Shown here: piece by piece, positions 1-9,803 of the stretch
Layout of the letters: each line of letters opens with the position of its first letter
Position numbering within the stretch: the stretch's first letter is position 1
Source of the DNA: Malassezia japonica
Taxonomy: Eukaryota > Basidiomycota > Malasseziomycetes > Malasseziales > Malasseziaceae
Reading direction: 5' to 3'
NCBI RefSeq assembly: GCF_029542785.1
Contig: NC_083370.1
Span: 1,672,001 to 1,736,000, forward strand
DNA length: 64,000 nt
Position numbers and translations under genes: made by a program
The notes under the pieces: generated by a model
Told to the model about the DNA's origin: nothing
Databases searched by the model: none
What the model saw: the letters and a program-made list of their open reading frames with translations, nothing else

Positions 1-51
1 TTCGACTTTGCGGCGCTTGGCTTCCTGCACCTGCGCCTCAAGCAGCCTTAA
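1..51 (+). CDS. 3' end of an upstream gene (partial)
   Basis: The first 51 bases read in frame 1 as 16 codons followed by TAA at 49-51, with no internal stop. The reading ends in FLHLRLKQP. ERG27 starts 120 nt downstream on the same strand, which leaves normal room for a promoter. No domain can be recognised from so short a stretch, so it could be the tail of a real coding exon or chance. Confidence 0.35.
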   Translation, partial: FDFAALGFLHLRLKQP

Positions 52-171
52 ATCATGCGAGTACGGGCACTGGACACGGTCGCCCTCGCACGCCCCATCG
101 CGAAACGCAGGGCACACGACCCCGCTCAAGAGGCCCGCTGGCCGAAACATGCGAGGCGAACCTCCACTTCC

Positions 172-1480
172 ATGAGCCGCCCGATTGTCTTGGTGACCGG
201 CGCGAACGGCGGCGTGGGCCTCGGCGTGTGCGAGCGCCTGCTTGTGCAGCTCTCGACGCCGGCGCCCCCAGACAGCACTGCGCTATATGGCGGTCGCGAA
301 GATGCGGCCGGCACGCCGTTTGATGCCAGCAACGGGTGCACGCTGATCCTCGCGTGCCGCAACGAGGCAAAAGCGCGTGCGGCGATCGAGGCGCTCGAGG
401 CGCTGCTACAGAAGCTGCATGACCAGGTGGACGACGACCTTCCGGAGCGTGTGGGCTCGGCGGCGAGCTCGGCGGTCGACGCCCCGTCAAAGGATGGCCT
501 GCGCACGCGCCAGTTTACCAATGACCGCAGCGCCCCGCTGGCCGAGCGCAATGCGGTTGCGCGCACCGAATACCGCCGGCGCTTTGCGCGCAACTCGAAA
601 ATCGAGTTTGTCAAACTCGACCTGGCGAGCGTCGCGAGCACCAAAGCGTGCGCGCAGGAAGTGCTGGCGACCTACCCCTACCTCACGCACCTGATCCTCA
701 ACGCGGGCGGCGCGGCGTGGGCCGGCGTCAACTGGCCGCTGGCGTTCTTTGAGATTATCACGAACCTGCACCGTGGTGTGACGCGCCCGTCGTACAAGCT
801 GCAGAACCCTAGCGAGACGACCGCCGACGGCTTCGGCTGGGTGTGGGAGATCAACTGCGGCATGCACTATGTGCTCGCGAACGCGCTCGTGCCCCTGATG
901 CGCAAGTCGCCGTACAAGACGCCGTCGCGCATCATCTGGACCGGCTCGCTCGAGGCGAGCCAGCGCGACTACCACCCCGAGGACTTCCAGTGCCTCGACC
1001 CCAAGGTGTCGCCGCACGCGTACGAGTCGACCAAGTACCAGTGCGAGCTCGCGGCACTCGGCATGGACGAGCGTCTCGCGGCGACGCACGAGCACGCGCC
1101 CCGCGTCTACACGGCGCACCCCGGCATTGTCGCGAGCAGCATCTTTGCCGAGGTCATCCACGTGGTGCTCCTCTCGCTCATGAAGCTCGTGTTCTACGTG
1201 GTACGTCGCACTACTGACCCAGGCGCGCTGGACCTTTTCGCCGCACCACCCCATCGACGCGTACAAAGGCGCGATCGCCGCCTCGTACGTTGCCGTCGCC
1301 CCGGCCGAGGACCTCGACTCGACCGCGCGGTACGGCGCGCAGTGCACCTTTTTCGGCCGCGAGTACGTCTATCCCGGACAGATCGACGGCTGGCAGGCGA
1401 CAGATGGCCCTGCGCGTGTCACGGACCTCGCCCGCGACCTCCTCCGTCGCTACGACGCGGCGCTCAGCGGGGTCCTGTAG
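172..1480 (+). CDS. ERG27: 3-keto-steroid reductase Erg27
   Basis: This is the reductase of the sterol C-4 demethylation complex in the ER, which converts 3-keto to 3-hydroxy sterol intermediates of ergosterol synthesis. Exons are 172-1200 and 1223-1480 (428 aa), split by a 22-nt intron between codons 343 and 344. Residues 9-16 (TGANGGVG) form the SDR cofactor loop, and Y284/K288 in YESTK are the catalytic pair. The HPEDFQC stretch just before them is typical of Erg27/HSD17B7 rather than of SDRs in general. A hydrophobic helix closes exon 1. Residues about 70-150 hold an acidic expansion compared with the ~350-residue yeast enzyme. The ATG at 172 is chosen because the SDR fold begins four codons later. 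Without splicing the C-terminal 85 residues are lost. Confidence 0.93.
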
Positions 1481-1541
1481 CATAATTCCCCACTCGCGCG
1501 AGCCATGCATAGTTCCTCTTCGTCGGTCCCTTGTTTCAACC

Positions 1542-4352
1542 ATGTCGCTACTGCGCCGTGCGGTGGCGCTGCGCCTGCCGAGTGCAGGTGCCCGGAGTGC
1601 GACCAGTATGCCACGTACCGCATTCTCGCCGGCGGTGCAGAGCCTGCGTGTAGCCGCAGTGCGCCCTACGATGCCGCCCGTGGCGTTCCAACGCCACCTG
1701 CATGCACGGGCGATCAGCACGAGCTCCGGCATGCCCAAGTTCATGCTGCGTCTCGTGCGCCTGCCGATCTATGGAATTGCAGGTGCGGGCGGCTTGTACG
1801 CGTACACGAACTACAAGCTCGACGAGTGGAAGGGGCGTCTCGGCGACCTGTTTGGCTCGGCGAGCGACTCGGCGAACGGCCTCCTCGGCGCGCTGTCGGA
1901 GAACTCGAACAGCGCGCTGGCGTATGCGCGTGACGGCTGGAACTCGTTCTTGTCGCGCTTTGAGCAGGCGCGCGAGGAGCAGGAGGAGAGCGACGAGGGC
2001 GGCAACAACAACAACAACAACAACAACAACAACGACCAGGACTCGGTCCTCGCCGCGGCCGCCGCGGCGCTTGGCGCGACGCTCAACGGCGGTGAGGGCG
2101 AGGGCGAGGGAGAGGGCGGCGAGCACCACCACGGCCCGCAGCCCGGCTCGTCGGAAGAGCTCATGCTCCTTACGCGCAAGCTCATCGAGGTGCGCAACAT
2201 CCTCAAAGAGGTCGATCACGACGGCGACCAGCTCGTGTTGCCGAGTATTGTCGTGATTGGCTCGCAGAGCAGCGGCAAGAGCAGTGTGCTTGAGTCGATT
2301 GTCGGCCACGAGTTCCTGCCGAAGGGCAACAACATGGTGACGCGCCGCCCGATTGAGCTTACGCTCGTGCATGTCCCCCCTGGCGACGTGCCTCCGGACG
2401 GGATCGTCGAGTACGGCGAGTTCCCTGGCACAGGCATGGGCAAAGTGACCGACTTTATGCGCATTCAAAAGGTGCTGTACGACCTGAACATGGCCGTGCC
2501 TGCCCAGGAGTGCGTGAGCGACAAGCCGATCGAGCTGCACATCCACAGTCCCCACGTCCCCGACCTCTCGCTCATTGATCTGCCCGGCTACGTGCAGCTC
2601 AGCTCGATGGACCAGCCGGAGGAGCTGCGCGAAAAGATTGCTGGCCTCTGCGAAAAGTACATCCAAGAGCCGAACATCATTCTCGCGGTGTGTGCCGCAG
2701 ACGTTGACCTGGCGAACTCGCCCGCGCTGCGTGCGAGCCGCAAGGTCGATCCCCTCGGCATGCGCACGATCGGTGTTGTGACCAAGATGGATCTCGTTCC
2801 TGCCGACGTCGGCGCGTCGATCCTGAACAACAACAAATACCCCCTGTCGCTCGGCTACATTGGTGTCGTGTGCCGCTCGCCCGAGCCGGTGAACCACTCT
2901 GTCTTTTCTCTTGGACGTGCTGCGAACCCCGTCGAGCTGACGCAGCAGTACGAGCGCAAGTACTTTGACGAGCACGCGGTCGCCTTCGAGGCCCCCCAGC
3001 GTGGCCGCAACGCCGGCGTCGCGCCGATGGTCGGCACGGACAAGCTGCGCCAGCGCCTCATGGTGGTGCTGGAAGAGAACATGGGCGCGTCGCTTACTGG
3101 CGTCGCTGGCGTCGTCCGCTCCGAGCTCGAGGACGCCGCGTACCAGTTCAAGGTGCAGTACAACGACCGCACGATCACCGCCGAGAGCTACGTGACCGAG
3201 GTGCTCGACGTGTTGAAGCAGCGCTTCAAGCTCTTTGCGCAAAACTTTGGCAAGCCCGAAGTGCGTGTGCTGCTGAAGAATGCGCTCGACGACAAGGTCA
3301 TGGACATCCTCGCACAGATCTACTGGACCGACGGCAAGATTGGCGAGCTGACCGAGCTCGGCGAGAAGCGCCGCGAGTCGCCGGACGAGCTGAACCCCGA
3401 GTGGATGCACAAGCTCGACGCCTCGACCGGGGCGCTAACCAAGAGCGGCATCGGGCGCATGAGCACGCAGCTTGTCGCGAATACGATCCGCGCGCAGCTC
3501 GAGCAGCTCGCCCTTTCGGAACCCTTTAATCACCACGTCGAGACGGCCGAGCGGATCGTGTCGTTCGGCACGGCGCTGCTCAAGGACCGCTTCACGATCA
3601 CCGCCGACCAAGTCGAGAATTGCGTCAAGCCGTACAAGTACGAGGTCGAGCTGAACGAGCGCGAGTGGGAGGAAGGGCGCAAGCAGTCAGAGGCGCTCAT
3701 GCGCAACGAGCTCGCGATGTGCAGCGAGGCGTACGACCGCCTGAAAAACGCGATCGGTTCGCGCCGCCTGCGCGGTGCGGTCGAGTACATTGTACAGCTC
3801 GAGGAGCGCGAGCGGCAGCGCATTGCTGCGCGTGTCGAGTCGAGTGGCGACGCCGAGGCGCTCGCGGCCCTCGCGCAGGACGACCAGAACGACCCGACGC
3901 GCCCCGGCTTCAACGCGGCACTGCTTTCGAAAGCGCGCGAGGCGCGTTTCCTGCAGGACCGTGCCGACATCCTGCGCATGCGCCTGGCGGTGCTGCGCTC
4001 GCGCCGCTGCAAGGCGGGTCCCGACCAAAAGGTGTTCTGCCCCGAGTCCTTTTTGAATGTCGTGACGGAGAAGCTGACGTACACGGCGGTGATGTTTATC
4101 AACATTGAGCTCCTCGCCGAGTTCTTTTACCAGTTCCCCCGCGAGATCGACGCACGCCTCGGGTACGACATGTCGAAGGACGACATGACCGCGTTCGCTC
4201 GCCAGAACCCTGCCATTCGCAAGCACATTGATCTGCAGCAGCGCAAGGAGAAGCTCGAGGAAGTGATGCTCAAGCTCGACGACCTCACACGGCTGTACCA
4301 GGACAAGCTGCCCAAGCGCCCGGCCACGCACTCCAAGTGGCTTTTCTTTTAA
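1542..4352 (+). CDS. MGM1: Mitochondrial dynamin-like GTPase Mgm1 (OPA1 family)
   Basis: This large GTPase fuses mitochondrial inner membranes and shapes cristae. The single-exon gene encodes 936 aa. An Arg/Ser-rich presequence is followed by a hydrophobic segment (IYGIAGAGGLYAY, around residues 75-90), which fits an inner-membrane anchor with the bulk in the intermembrane space. GTPase motifs are GSQSSGKSS at 240-248, DLPG at 346-349 and TKMD at 414-417; a dynamin middle/stalk region follows. A low-complexity linker after the anchor contains ten Asn codons and a Gly/Glu run. Cleavage by a rhomboid protease near the anchor is expected from the family but is not directly visible. The ATG at 1542 begins the presequence; the longer upstream reading overlaps ERG27 exon 2 and has no meaning. 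Confidence 0.95.
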   Translation: MSLLRRAVALRLPSAGARSATSMPRTAFSPAVQSLRVAAVRPTMPPVAFQRHLHARAISTSSGMPKFMLRLVRLPIYGIAGAGGLYAYTNYKLDEWKGRLGDLFGSASDSANGLLGALSENSNSALAYARDGWNSFLSRFEQAREEQEESDEGGNNNNNNNNNNDQDSVLAAAAAALGATLNGGEGEGEGEGGEHHHGPQPGSSEELMLLTRKLIEVRNILKEVDHDGDQLVLPSIVVIGSQSSGKSSVLESIVGHEFLPKGNNMVTRRPIELTLVHVPPGDVPPDGIVEYGEFPGTGMGKVTDFMRIQKVLYDLNMAVPAQECVSDKPIELHIHSPHVPDLSLIDLPGYVQLSSMDQPEELREKIAGLCEKYIQEPNIILAVCAADVDLANSPALRASRKVDPLGMRTIGVVTKMDLVPADVGASILNNNKYPLSLGYIGVVCRSPEPVNHSVFSLGRAANPVELTQQYERKYFDEHAVAFEAPQRGRNAGVAPMVGTDKLRQRLMVVLEENMGASLTGVAGVVRSELEDAAYQFKVQYNDRTITAESYVTEVLDVLKQRFKLFAQNFGKPEVRVLLKNALDDKVMDILAQIYWTDGKIGELTELGEKRRESPDELNPEWMHKLDASTGALTKSGIGRMSTQLVANTIRAQLEQLALSEPFNHHVETAERIVSFGTALLKDRFTITADQVENCVKPYKYEVELNEREWEEGRKQSEALMRNELAMCSEAYDRLKNAIGSRRLRGAVEYIVQLEERERQRIAARVESSGDAEALAALAQDDQNDPTRPGFNAALLSKAREARFLQDRADILRMRLAVLRSRRCKAGPDQKVFCPESFLNVVTEKLTYTAVMFINIELLAEFFYQFPREIDARLGYDMSKDDMTAFARQNPAIRKHIDLQQRKEKLEEVMLKLDDLTRLYQDKLPKRPATHSKWLFF
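2004..2033 (+). repeat. (AAC)10 trinucleotide run in MGM1
   Basis: Ten perfect AAC codons encode poly-Asn in the linker between the membrane anchor and the GTPase domain of Mgm1. A GAGGGC-type imperfect run encoding Gly-Glu follows at about 2095-2120. Both lie in a region where length change would be tolerated, so length polymorphism between strains is likely. Confidence 0.95.
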
Positions 4353-4910
4353 TAGGCCTATACCACAATTCTACAATGTAACGCGGGTGCATGTGGCGTT
4401 TGACGGCGGAAACGCCACGGCGTGCGAGCACATGCCCTTCGCGTCAGCGGCGCCCCTCTTCTGTGCGTGCACAAAAGTCAGGGCGCATGCTTGTTGTTGG
4501 CGGGCTATGACTCAAACTCCGGCCGGGATAGCAGCATTACCTGCGGGCACGGTGCTCTTAAGACCCGTCGTCTGACCTGACCTGACGCACACGGTGCACG
4601 GACGGCAAACGATTGCAACTACTGCTCATTAGCCTGTTCAAAAAGAGATAAAGAGGGCTCAGACAGTCAATTCACGTCCACGGCGCCGCATCGTGGCGGC
4701 GCCTCGGTCAAGAGATGCCAGTTTTGCGTGCGTATCGCACAACTCTTCTTTGCCCTCGGGCGACGTACCTTGCTGTGTGTGGAGGAGCTGCACCGGCGGC
4801 GCGCGGGCGCGCTACCTTCCCATCACGTGACGAAATGTAGTTCCAAAGAAGCCTAGGGCGCCAGGCGCGAGTCGCTCTTTCTTGCACACCACCGGTTGTC
4901 CATCAAGACT
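4353..4910. promoter_or_regulatory. MGM1 3' region and RPS3 promoter
   Basis: This 558-base gap contains no credible gene. A perfect 9-bp inverted repeat (arms GTGGCGTTT at 4393-4401 and AAACGCCAC at 4410-4418, 8-base loop) lies 41 bases after the MGM1 stop. Three tandem CTGAC copies occur near 4574. A TCACGTGA E-box at 4823-4830 lies about 80 bases before the RPS3 ATG. An A/T-rich patch near 4638-4655 is the only TATA-like stretch. Confidence 0.5.
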
Positions 4911-5717
4911 ATGGCGTCTGCTATCATTTCGAAGAAGAGGAAGTTTATTGCTGACGGTGTCTTCACTGCCGAGCTCAACGAGTTCTTCACCCGTGAGCTC
5001 GCTGCTGAGGGCTACTCGGGCTGCCTTGTGCGTGTGAACCACGTCCGCACCGAGATCATCATCCGTGCTACCCACACCCAGGAGGTGCTCGGTGACAAGG
5101 GCCGCCGCATCCGCGAGCTCACCTCGCTCGTGCGCCAGCGCTTCCGCTTCCCCGAGGGCTCGCTCGAGCTCTACGCCGAAAAGGTGCAGAACCGTGGTCT
5201 CCACGCTGTTGCCCAGTGTGAGTCGCTGCGCAACAAGCTCCTCGGTGGTCTCCCCGTCCGCCGTGCCGCCTACGGTGTGCTCCGCTTCGTGATGGAGTCG
5301 GGTGCCAAGGGTTGCGAGGTCATCATCTCGGGCAAGCTCCGTGCCGCCCGTGCCAAGTCGATGAAGTTCAACGACGGTTTCATGATCCACACCGGTCAGC
5401 CCGTCAAGGACTTTGTCGACGAGGCCGTCCGCCACGTCCTGATGAAGCAGGGTGTGCTCGGTATCAAGGTCAAGATCATGCACGGCTGGGACCCCGAGGG
5501 CCGCGTTGGCCGTCCCTTCCCCCTGCCCGATGCGGTTACCATCCTCGAGCCCAAGGAGGACGTGCCCGTTACGCAGCCCATGTCGGAGTCGCGCAACGCG
5601 CCCACGCTCGAGCCCCCGTCGGCCCCCGTCTCGCAGGAGTTCGCTGCCGAGCAGCTCCAGCAGCACAGCGAGGCCGCCTACACTCAGGGTGGCGTGCCGC
5701 AGCCCGCTGCCTTCTAA
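4911..5717 (+). CDS. RPS3: 40S ribosomal protein uS3
   Basis: This is the small-subunit protein at the mRNA entry channel. The single exon encodes 268 aa, close to the usual fungal length. The KH type-2 domain is at about residues 20-95, with the [10 protein letters not shown] loop at about 62-71. It is followed by the conserved C-terminal S3 domain, including the [11 protein letters not shown] stretch. The start is the first ATG; the preceding TTG reading has no conserved residues. The last ~40 residues are a Pro/Ala/Gln-rich tail typical of fungal uS3. Codon use is strongly C-ending, as in a highly expressed gene. Unlike the other ribosomal-protein genes here, it has no coding intron. Confidence 0.97.
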   Translation: MASAIISKKRKFIADGVFTAELNEFFTRELAAEGYSGCLVRVNHVRTEIIIRATHTQEVLGDKGRRIRELTSLVRQRFRFPEGSLELYAEKVQNRGLHAVAQCESLRNKLLGGLPVRRAAYGVLRFVMESGAKGCEVIISGKLRAARAKSMKFNDGFMIHTGQPVKDFVDEAVRHVLMKQGVLGIKVKIMHGWDPEGRVGRPFPLPDAVTILEPKEDVPVTQPMSESRNAPTLEPPSAPVSQEFAAEQLQQHSEAAYTQGGVPQPAAF

Positions 5718-6071
5718 GTTGCCAAGCGCATTAGGTTTCTATGGTCTATGTAGTGTGATGTCCCCATAGACCGCGCCGTTGCGCTACGCGGCAATCCAAA
5801 ATTTCCACGCCTTTGTGCCGGCCCCCTGCGAGAAAAAGCATGTGACTTGTGTGGAACTGCGGCAAGGCTTTTACGGGTAGATGCGCAATTTTCGAGCCCA
5901 ATTCCAAGGGCGCACGCGGCGGTCGCCGCGGCGGCGACGAATCGGTCGTTTTCTTCCTCTCTTGACGTCGGTCAGATTTGGGTGTGGGTAGGTACCGCCG
6001 CTGGGCCTCTGAACAAGTGCTGACTGCGCGATAGACCTCCTGCAAAAAGAGCAGTACATTCATCCAAAATA
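5718..6071. promoter_or_regulatory. RPS3 3' region and STM1-like gene promoter
   Basis: No coding potential is seen in these 354 bases. A CA-rich and A/T-richer stretch leads to the ATG at 6072 (context CCAAAATAATG). GTAGGT near 5989 with CTGAC and AG about 45 bases later could be a 5'-UTR intron, but nothing tests this. Confidence 0.35.
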
Positions 6072-6973
6072 ATGTCGGTTGCGAGCAAGAACCCGTTCCA
6101 GCTGCTCGGCGATGACGGCTCGGAGGTTGCCCCGGCCGCTGCCCCGGCCGCTGCCCCCGCAGCCCCGCAGGCAAAGGAGCAGCGCACGGTGCCTGGTGCG
6201 CCGCGTGCTCCCAAGACGGATGCGGCCGAGGAGCCGCGCCCCCGCGGTGACCGTGGTGGCCGCGGCCGCGGCGAGCGTGGCCGTGGTGGTGAGCGCGGCG
6301 GCCGTGGCCGCGGCGGCAAGCCCGGCCGTGGCCGTCCTTTCGACCGTCACTCGGGCACCGGCCGCGAGGACACTGAGAAGTCGCAGCGCCTCGGCCAGGG
6401 CGGCCTCGACGGCACGAACGCCGTGAAGAACGAGGAGGGCGCCAAGGAGGACGCCAAGGTGGACGCCAAGGAGGCCGTCAAGGAGGACAAGGCCGACGCG
6501 GCCGCTGCCCGTGCCGCCGAGGAGGAGGAGGAGGAGAAGACCCTCACCCTTGACCAGTACCTCGAGGCCCAGAAGGAGAAGCGCGCGCAGCTCGGCGCCA
6601 CCGCTCCCCGTCCCGTCGAGGCCGACGAGCAGAGCTACGGCCAGAAGCTCGAGAAGTCCGAGGGCGAGGCCTACTTTGCGGGTGGCGGCGGCAAGAAGAC
6701 CGCTGCGCCGAAGACGCACAAGGCCAAGCAGACCATCGAATTTGAGCCGGTCTACGAGCAGCCCGGTGCGAACCGCGGCGGCTCGGACCGTGGCCGCGGT
6801 GGTGCCCGCGGCCGCGGTGAGCGCGGCCGTGGCGGTGCCCGCGGCCGTGGCGACCGTGGTGGCCGCGCCGAGCGCGGCCGTGGCGCCCTCGCGCGCCCCG
6901 CGGCGGTGCCGCGCGCGGCAGCGGCCCGACCGTCAACCTGCAGGACGAGTCGGCGTTCCCGTCGCTGGGTTAA
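6072..6973 (+). CDS. STM1: Stm1/SERBP1-type ribosome-associated RNA-binding protein, apparent frameshift near the 3' end
   Basis: The N-terminal region carries Arg-Gly repeats, then RPFDRHSGTGRED (about residues 94-106), the signature of the HABP4/PAI-RBP1 domain; proteins of this family clamp idle 80S ribosomes. An acidic/Lys middle (LTLDQYLEAQ) and a second RGG cluster follow. The reading frame from 6072 runs on to 7004, but its last ~40 codons are meaningless Ala/Arg-rich sequence. The conserved family tail (TVNLQDESAFPSLG, stop TAA at 6971-6973) sits in the -1 frame. The switch must fall in about 6880-6905, inside GC-rich repeat DNA. No acceptable intron or canonical slippery heptamer is visible, so a one-base sequence or assembly error is the simplest explanation. 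A true frameshift mutation or recoding is possible. Confidence 0.8.
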
Positions 6974-7062
6974 GTACCCGATAGGCAGCATTCCTACCAC
7001 CTAGCAAAAGCGTAGAGCCTGTGCTAGACAGGAGCCGCGTAGTGCAATCCAAGTTGTTTGGC

Positions 7063-9765
7063 CTATTCCACCCGCTCGAGGGTATATTGCGTATGGACAA
7101 AGAGCGTAGCATAGAGCAGCCGCGAGAGCTGCGTGTCGTACAGTGGGAGGTGCCGGAAGCCTTGGCTCAGCGTGCCGAGGTTTGCCGTGGACGACGCAAG
7201 GGCGTTCGACACGCCTTGGTGCTCGTTAAAGACCTGGAAGCGCAAAAAGCACAGGTCCAGCAGGCCGCGGGTCACGGTACGCAGCTGGTCGGACTCGTAC
7301 GCCTCGGCGGCGAGGGGGGCAGGGAGGTCGAGTTGCACGGTGCACCGCGCATTCCACATCGGCGCGAGCGCGGAATTCGCGCTCGCCGTGCGGAAGGACG
7401 CGCTGCCGAGACGCGGCGACGTACCGACGCCTTCGTCGCGCACGATCCGCGCGGCTCGGCCCCACTGCAGAGGCGTGTGCGCGCTGAGCGCAATGTACAC
7501 GTTTGTCTCTTCGTCGCGCGCGCCCGGCGGAAGCTGCTGCGCAGAGACGATCGTCAGATGCAGCGACACACGAATGGCCCCTGGGCCGTTTTTGAGCAGC
7601 GTACGCTCGCGCAGGCCGGCAGGCTTCAGGCGGTAGCCGCCAGAGTAGTAGGAAAAGAACGCCTGGTTCATCTCCATGCCGCGGTCGCGCGTCTGCCAGT
7701 TGAGCGCCACGAGCTGGCAGCCCGCGGCCCACATGTCGATCGGCAGAAAGTTGGCGCTGCTGCTATGCAGACGGCTCAGCGTCGAGAGGCTGGGGTAGAC
7801 GCGTGTGAGGTGTGTCACGTTGTGCTTGACGAGGTCTGCATTGTTCGTGCGAATGATACGCAGCGCCTTGCGCTCCGAGAGCGAAAACATGTGCTCGGGC
7901 GCATAGTGCTCTTTTTTGTTGATGCCGCGGCACCGCACCCCGATCGTGTACACGAGCAGCGCAGTGAGCGAGTCGGACATGGGCGCGTGCTCCGCCGGTG
8001 GCTCTTTGCGCAGCGGGCGCTTGATGTGGCGCACAATGCCCCGCGCCTGGTCGAGGAGCGAGTCGCCTTCCGACTCGGTGTAGTCGGTTGTCGAGACGGG
8101 CGACTCGGGGGGCGGCTCGGCGACGTGCTCGAGCATGTGGATTAGGCCCCAGTCTTTAAACTTGACCAACACGCGCCCACGCAGCTCCTCGGGACTCGGC
8201 AGCGTATCGCGCGGCATGTCGTCGAGCGGCGCCGTGACCAGCATCGTGCCGAGACGCGTGCGCAGGATCGACGCAATGGCCTCTTGCTGCTGCACATCGT
8301 TGTGGATCTCGAGCGAGAGGATCAGGGGATAGGGCGACGACACAAACGCATACTGCGCAATCGCCGCAACGACGTCGTCAAACGGCACCTTGCCGGTGAG
8401 CGTGCGCCCGTGCGTCACCTGAGGCTGGCCGTTGGGGCCGTCCCAGCAGTCGAGCTCGACGCTGCGTGCGCCTTGCTGCAAGGCACGCACATACCCCTCG
8501 ACCGTGCTGTCGCCTTTCCACTGCCCACCGACGAGGTAGGTATTGTGACTCGAGCTGATAAAGTAGTCGCTCAGCGGCAGCGTCAGCGCATGGTCGCCCT
8601 CGTCACTCGCTTCGTGGCGGTGGCGAGACGCGGTACGCCGCGCCGTGCGCGCCGCGCCCGATGCATTATCGCGCGAGAGGAGGTAGGTGAGAAACTGGTC
8701 GTACCCCATCCCCTGCGGCGACGCATGCCGCTCGTAAACCTTGGCCACCTGCTCGTCGCTCCACGACTCGCGCTGCTCTTGCCGCAAAAAGCCACAAAAG
8801 ACGTCGAGCGAAATGGTCTCCTGGTCGGCCCACGCCTGAAAAATTTGCTCGACGTCGACGCGGCGCTTGAGCGAGGCGACAAAGTGCTGGAACGCCTCAA
8901 AGTTGAGCACGCCTTTTTTCTGGGTATCTGCGGCCTCAAAGTGCGCCTTGAGCTCCCGGTGGGAGCACTGGATGCCGGTGCGTTGGCACAGCTGTGCGAC
9001 GTCGTCGAGCGTGAGCTTCGCATCCTTCTCCTGCCACGACGCATTGAGCCAGTGCGACTGCGTGCTCGCCGCCGGCACGCGGCCAGAGATGAGCGCCTGG
9101 CGCTGCGCCATGACGCCGAGGAGCGTGTCGCGCCAGCGCTGCAGCGATTCGCTCGAGAGCGCAATCAAGTGCACGGCCTTGTACGCTTTTGGTGTCTGGT
9201 AGATTACCGAGATCCACAGCGGCTCGTGCGAGTCGGCAATCTGCAGCGACTGCCGATAGGAGCGTGCTTCCGCGCCGAAGCGCACGTCACGGATGGCGTA
9301 CAGCGGCACCTTGTTGTCCTTTTTGCTCGCCCAGACAATAGCCGCACTCTCGGTATCGACCGAAAAGGTGCGCTGCGCCACCTTGTTCTGCGTCACCTTG
9401 AGCATCGGCTCGCCGGCTAGGAGCACGTCGGACACGATCGCCTCGAGCGGCTCGAGGACGACGGTCGGCGGCGCAGACGCCGTGCTCGACAGCGAGTCGC
9501 TCGAGTTATCGCGCGGCACACTGTCGAGCCGCATCTTTCGAAAGGCCTTGGTCGAGTGCTTCCAGTCGCTGTAGCGCGTCTGGAGGCCGTGGATCGACTC
9601 GGTAAGCGAGCGCGTGATCGCCGCCGGTGACGACGACCACGGCGCACCAGAGTCGGACGCCCCGCTCGCGGTGCTTCCCCCGCTCGTACTCGCGCGGCGG
9701 CCTGGTGCACGGATCGGAATCGGATCCGTCTGCCGCCGCCGCGGCGCGTCGGGCGTCGAGCGCAT
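7063..9765 (-). CDS. PLC1: Phosphoinositide-specific phospholipase C
   Basis: This enzyme hydrolyses PIP2 to IP3 and diacylglycerol at membranes and is Ca2+-dependent. The single exon encodes 900 aa. The order is a variable N-terminus, PH domain (about 115-230), EF-hand region (about 255-310), PI-PLC X box (about 393-540) and Y box (about 615-730), then a C-terminal C2 domain (about 745-880). Catalytic histidines are H407 (SSHNTYLVGG) and H452 (VTHGRTLTG). A Ser/Asp-rich linker separates X and Y, as in the delta-type family. The ATG at 9765 is chosen because the longer upstream reading would overlap the divergent transporter gene. That leaves only 38 bases between the two start codons. Confidence 0.94.
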   Translation of the reverse strand: MRSTPDAPRRRQTDPIPIRAPGRRASTSGGSTASGASDSGAPWSSSPAAITRSLTESIHGLQTRYSDWKHSTKAFRKMRLDSVPRDNSSDSLSSTASAPPTVVLEPLEAIVSDVLLAGEPMLKVTQNKVAQRTFSVDTESAAIVWASKKDNKVPLYAIRDVRFGAEARSYRQSLQIADSHEPLWISVIYQTPKAYKAVHLIALSSESLQRWRDTLLGVMAQRQALISGRVPAASTQSHWLNASWQEKDAKLTLDDVAQLCQRTGIQCSHRELKAHFEAADTQKKGVLNFEAFQHFVASLKRRVDVEQIFQAWADQETISLDVFCGFLRQEQRESWSDEQVAKVYERHASPQGMGYDQFLTYLLSRDNASGAARTARRTASRHRHEASDEGDHALTLPLSDYFISSSHNTYLVGGQWKGDSTVEGYVRALQQGARSVELDCWDGPNGQPQVTHGRTLTGKVPFDDVVAAIAQYAFVSSPYPLILSLEIHNDVQQQEAIASILRTRLGTMLVTAPLDDMPRDTLPSPEELRGRVLVKFKDWGLIHMLEHVAEPPPESPVSTTDYTESEGDSLLDQARGIVRHIKRPLRKEPPAEHAPMSDSLTALLVYTIGVRCRGINKKEHYAPEHMFSLSERKALRIIRTNNADLVKHNVTHLTRVYPSLSTLSRLHSSSANFLPIDMWAAGCQLVALNWQTRDRGMEMNQAFFSYYSGGYRLKPAGLRERTLLKNGPGAIRVSLHLTIVSAQQLPPGARDEETNVYIALSAHTPLQWGRAARIVRDEGVGTSPRLGSASFRTASANSALAPMWNARCTVQLDLPAPLAAEAYESDQLRTVTRGLLDLCFLRFQVFNEHQGVSNALASSTANLGTLSQGFRHLPLYDTQLSRLLYATLFVHTQYTLERVE

Positions 9766-9803
9766 CGCCGCGGGAGAATCGCAGCCCTCCACATCGCCCC
9801 GCG

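Noticed and set aside
1290..1541. An N-terminal extension of Mgm1 upstream of 1542
   Set aside because: It overlaps the coding second exon of ERG27 in another frame and lacks targeting features; the presequence clearly begins at 1542.
6880..6905. Programmed -1 frameshifting in the STM1-type gene
   Set aside because: No canonical slippery heptamer was seen in the right frame; the GC-rich repeat makes a sequencing error more likely.
6847..6921. An intron that would restore the STM1-type frame
   Set aside because: GT-AG pairs of suitable length can be drawn (for example 6847-6872), but none has the CTNAC branch module that the 22-23 nt introns share, and they cut conserved RGG repeats.
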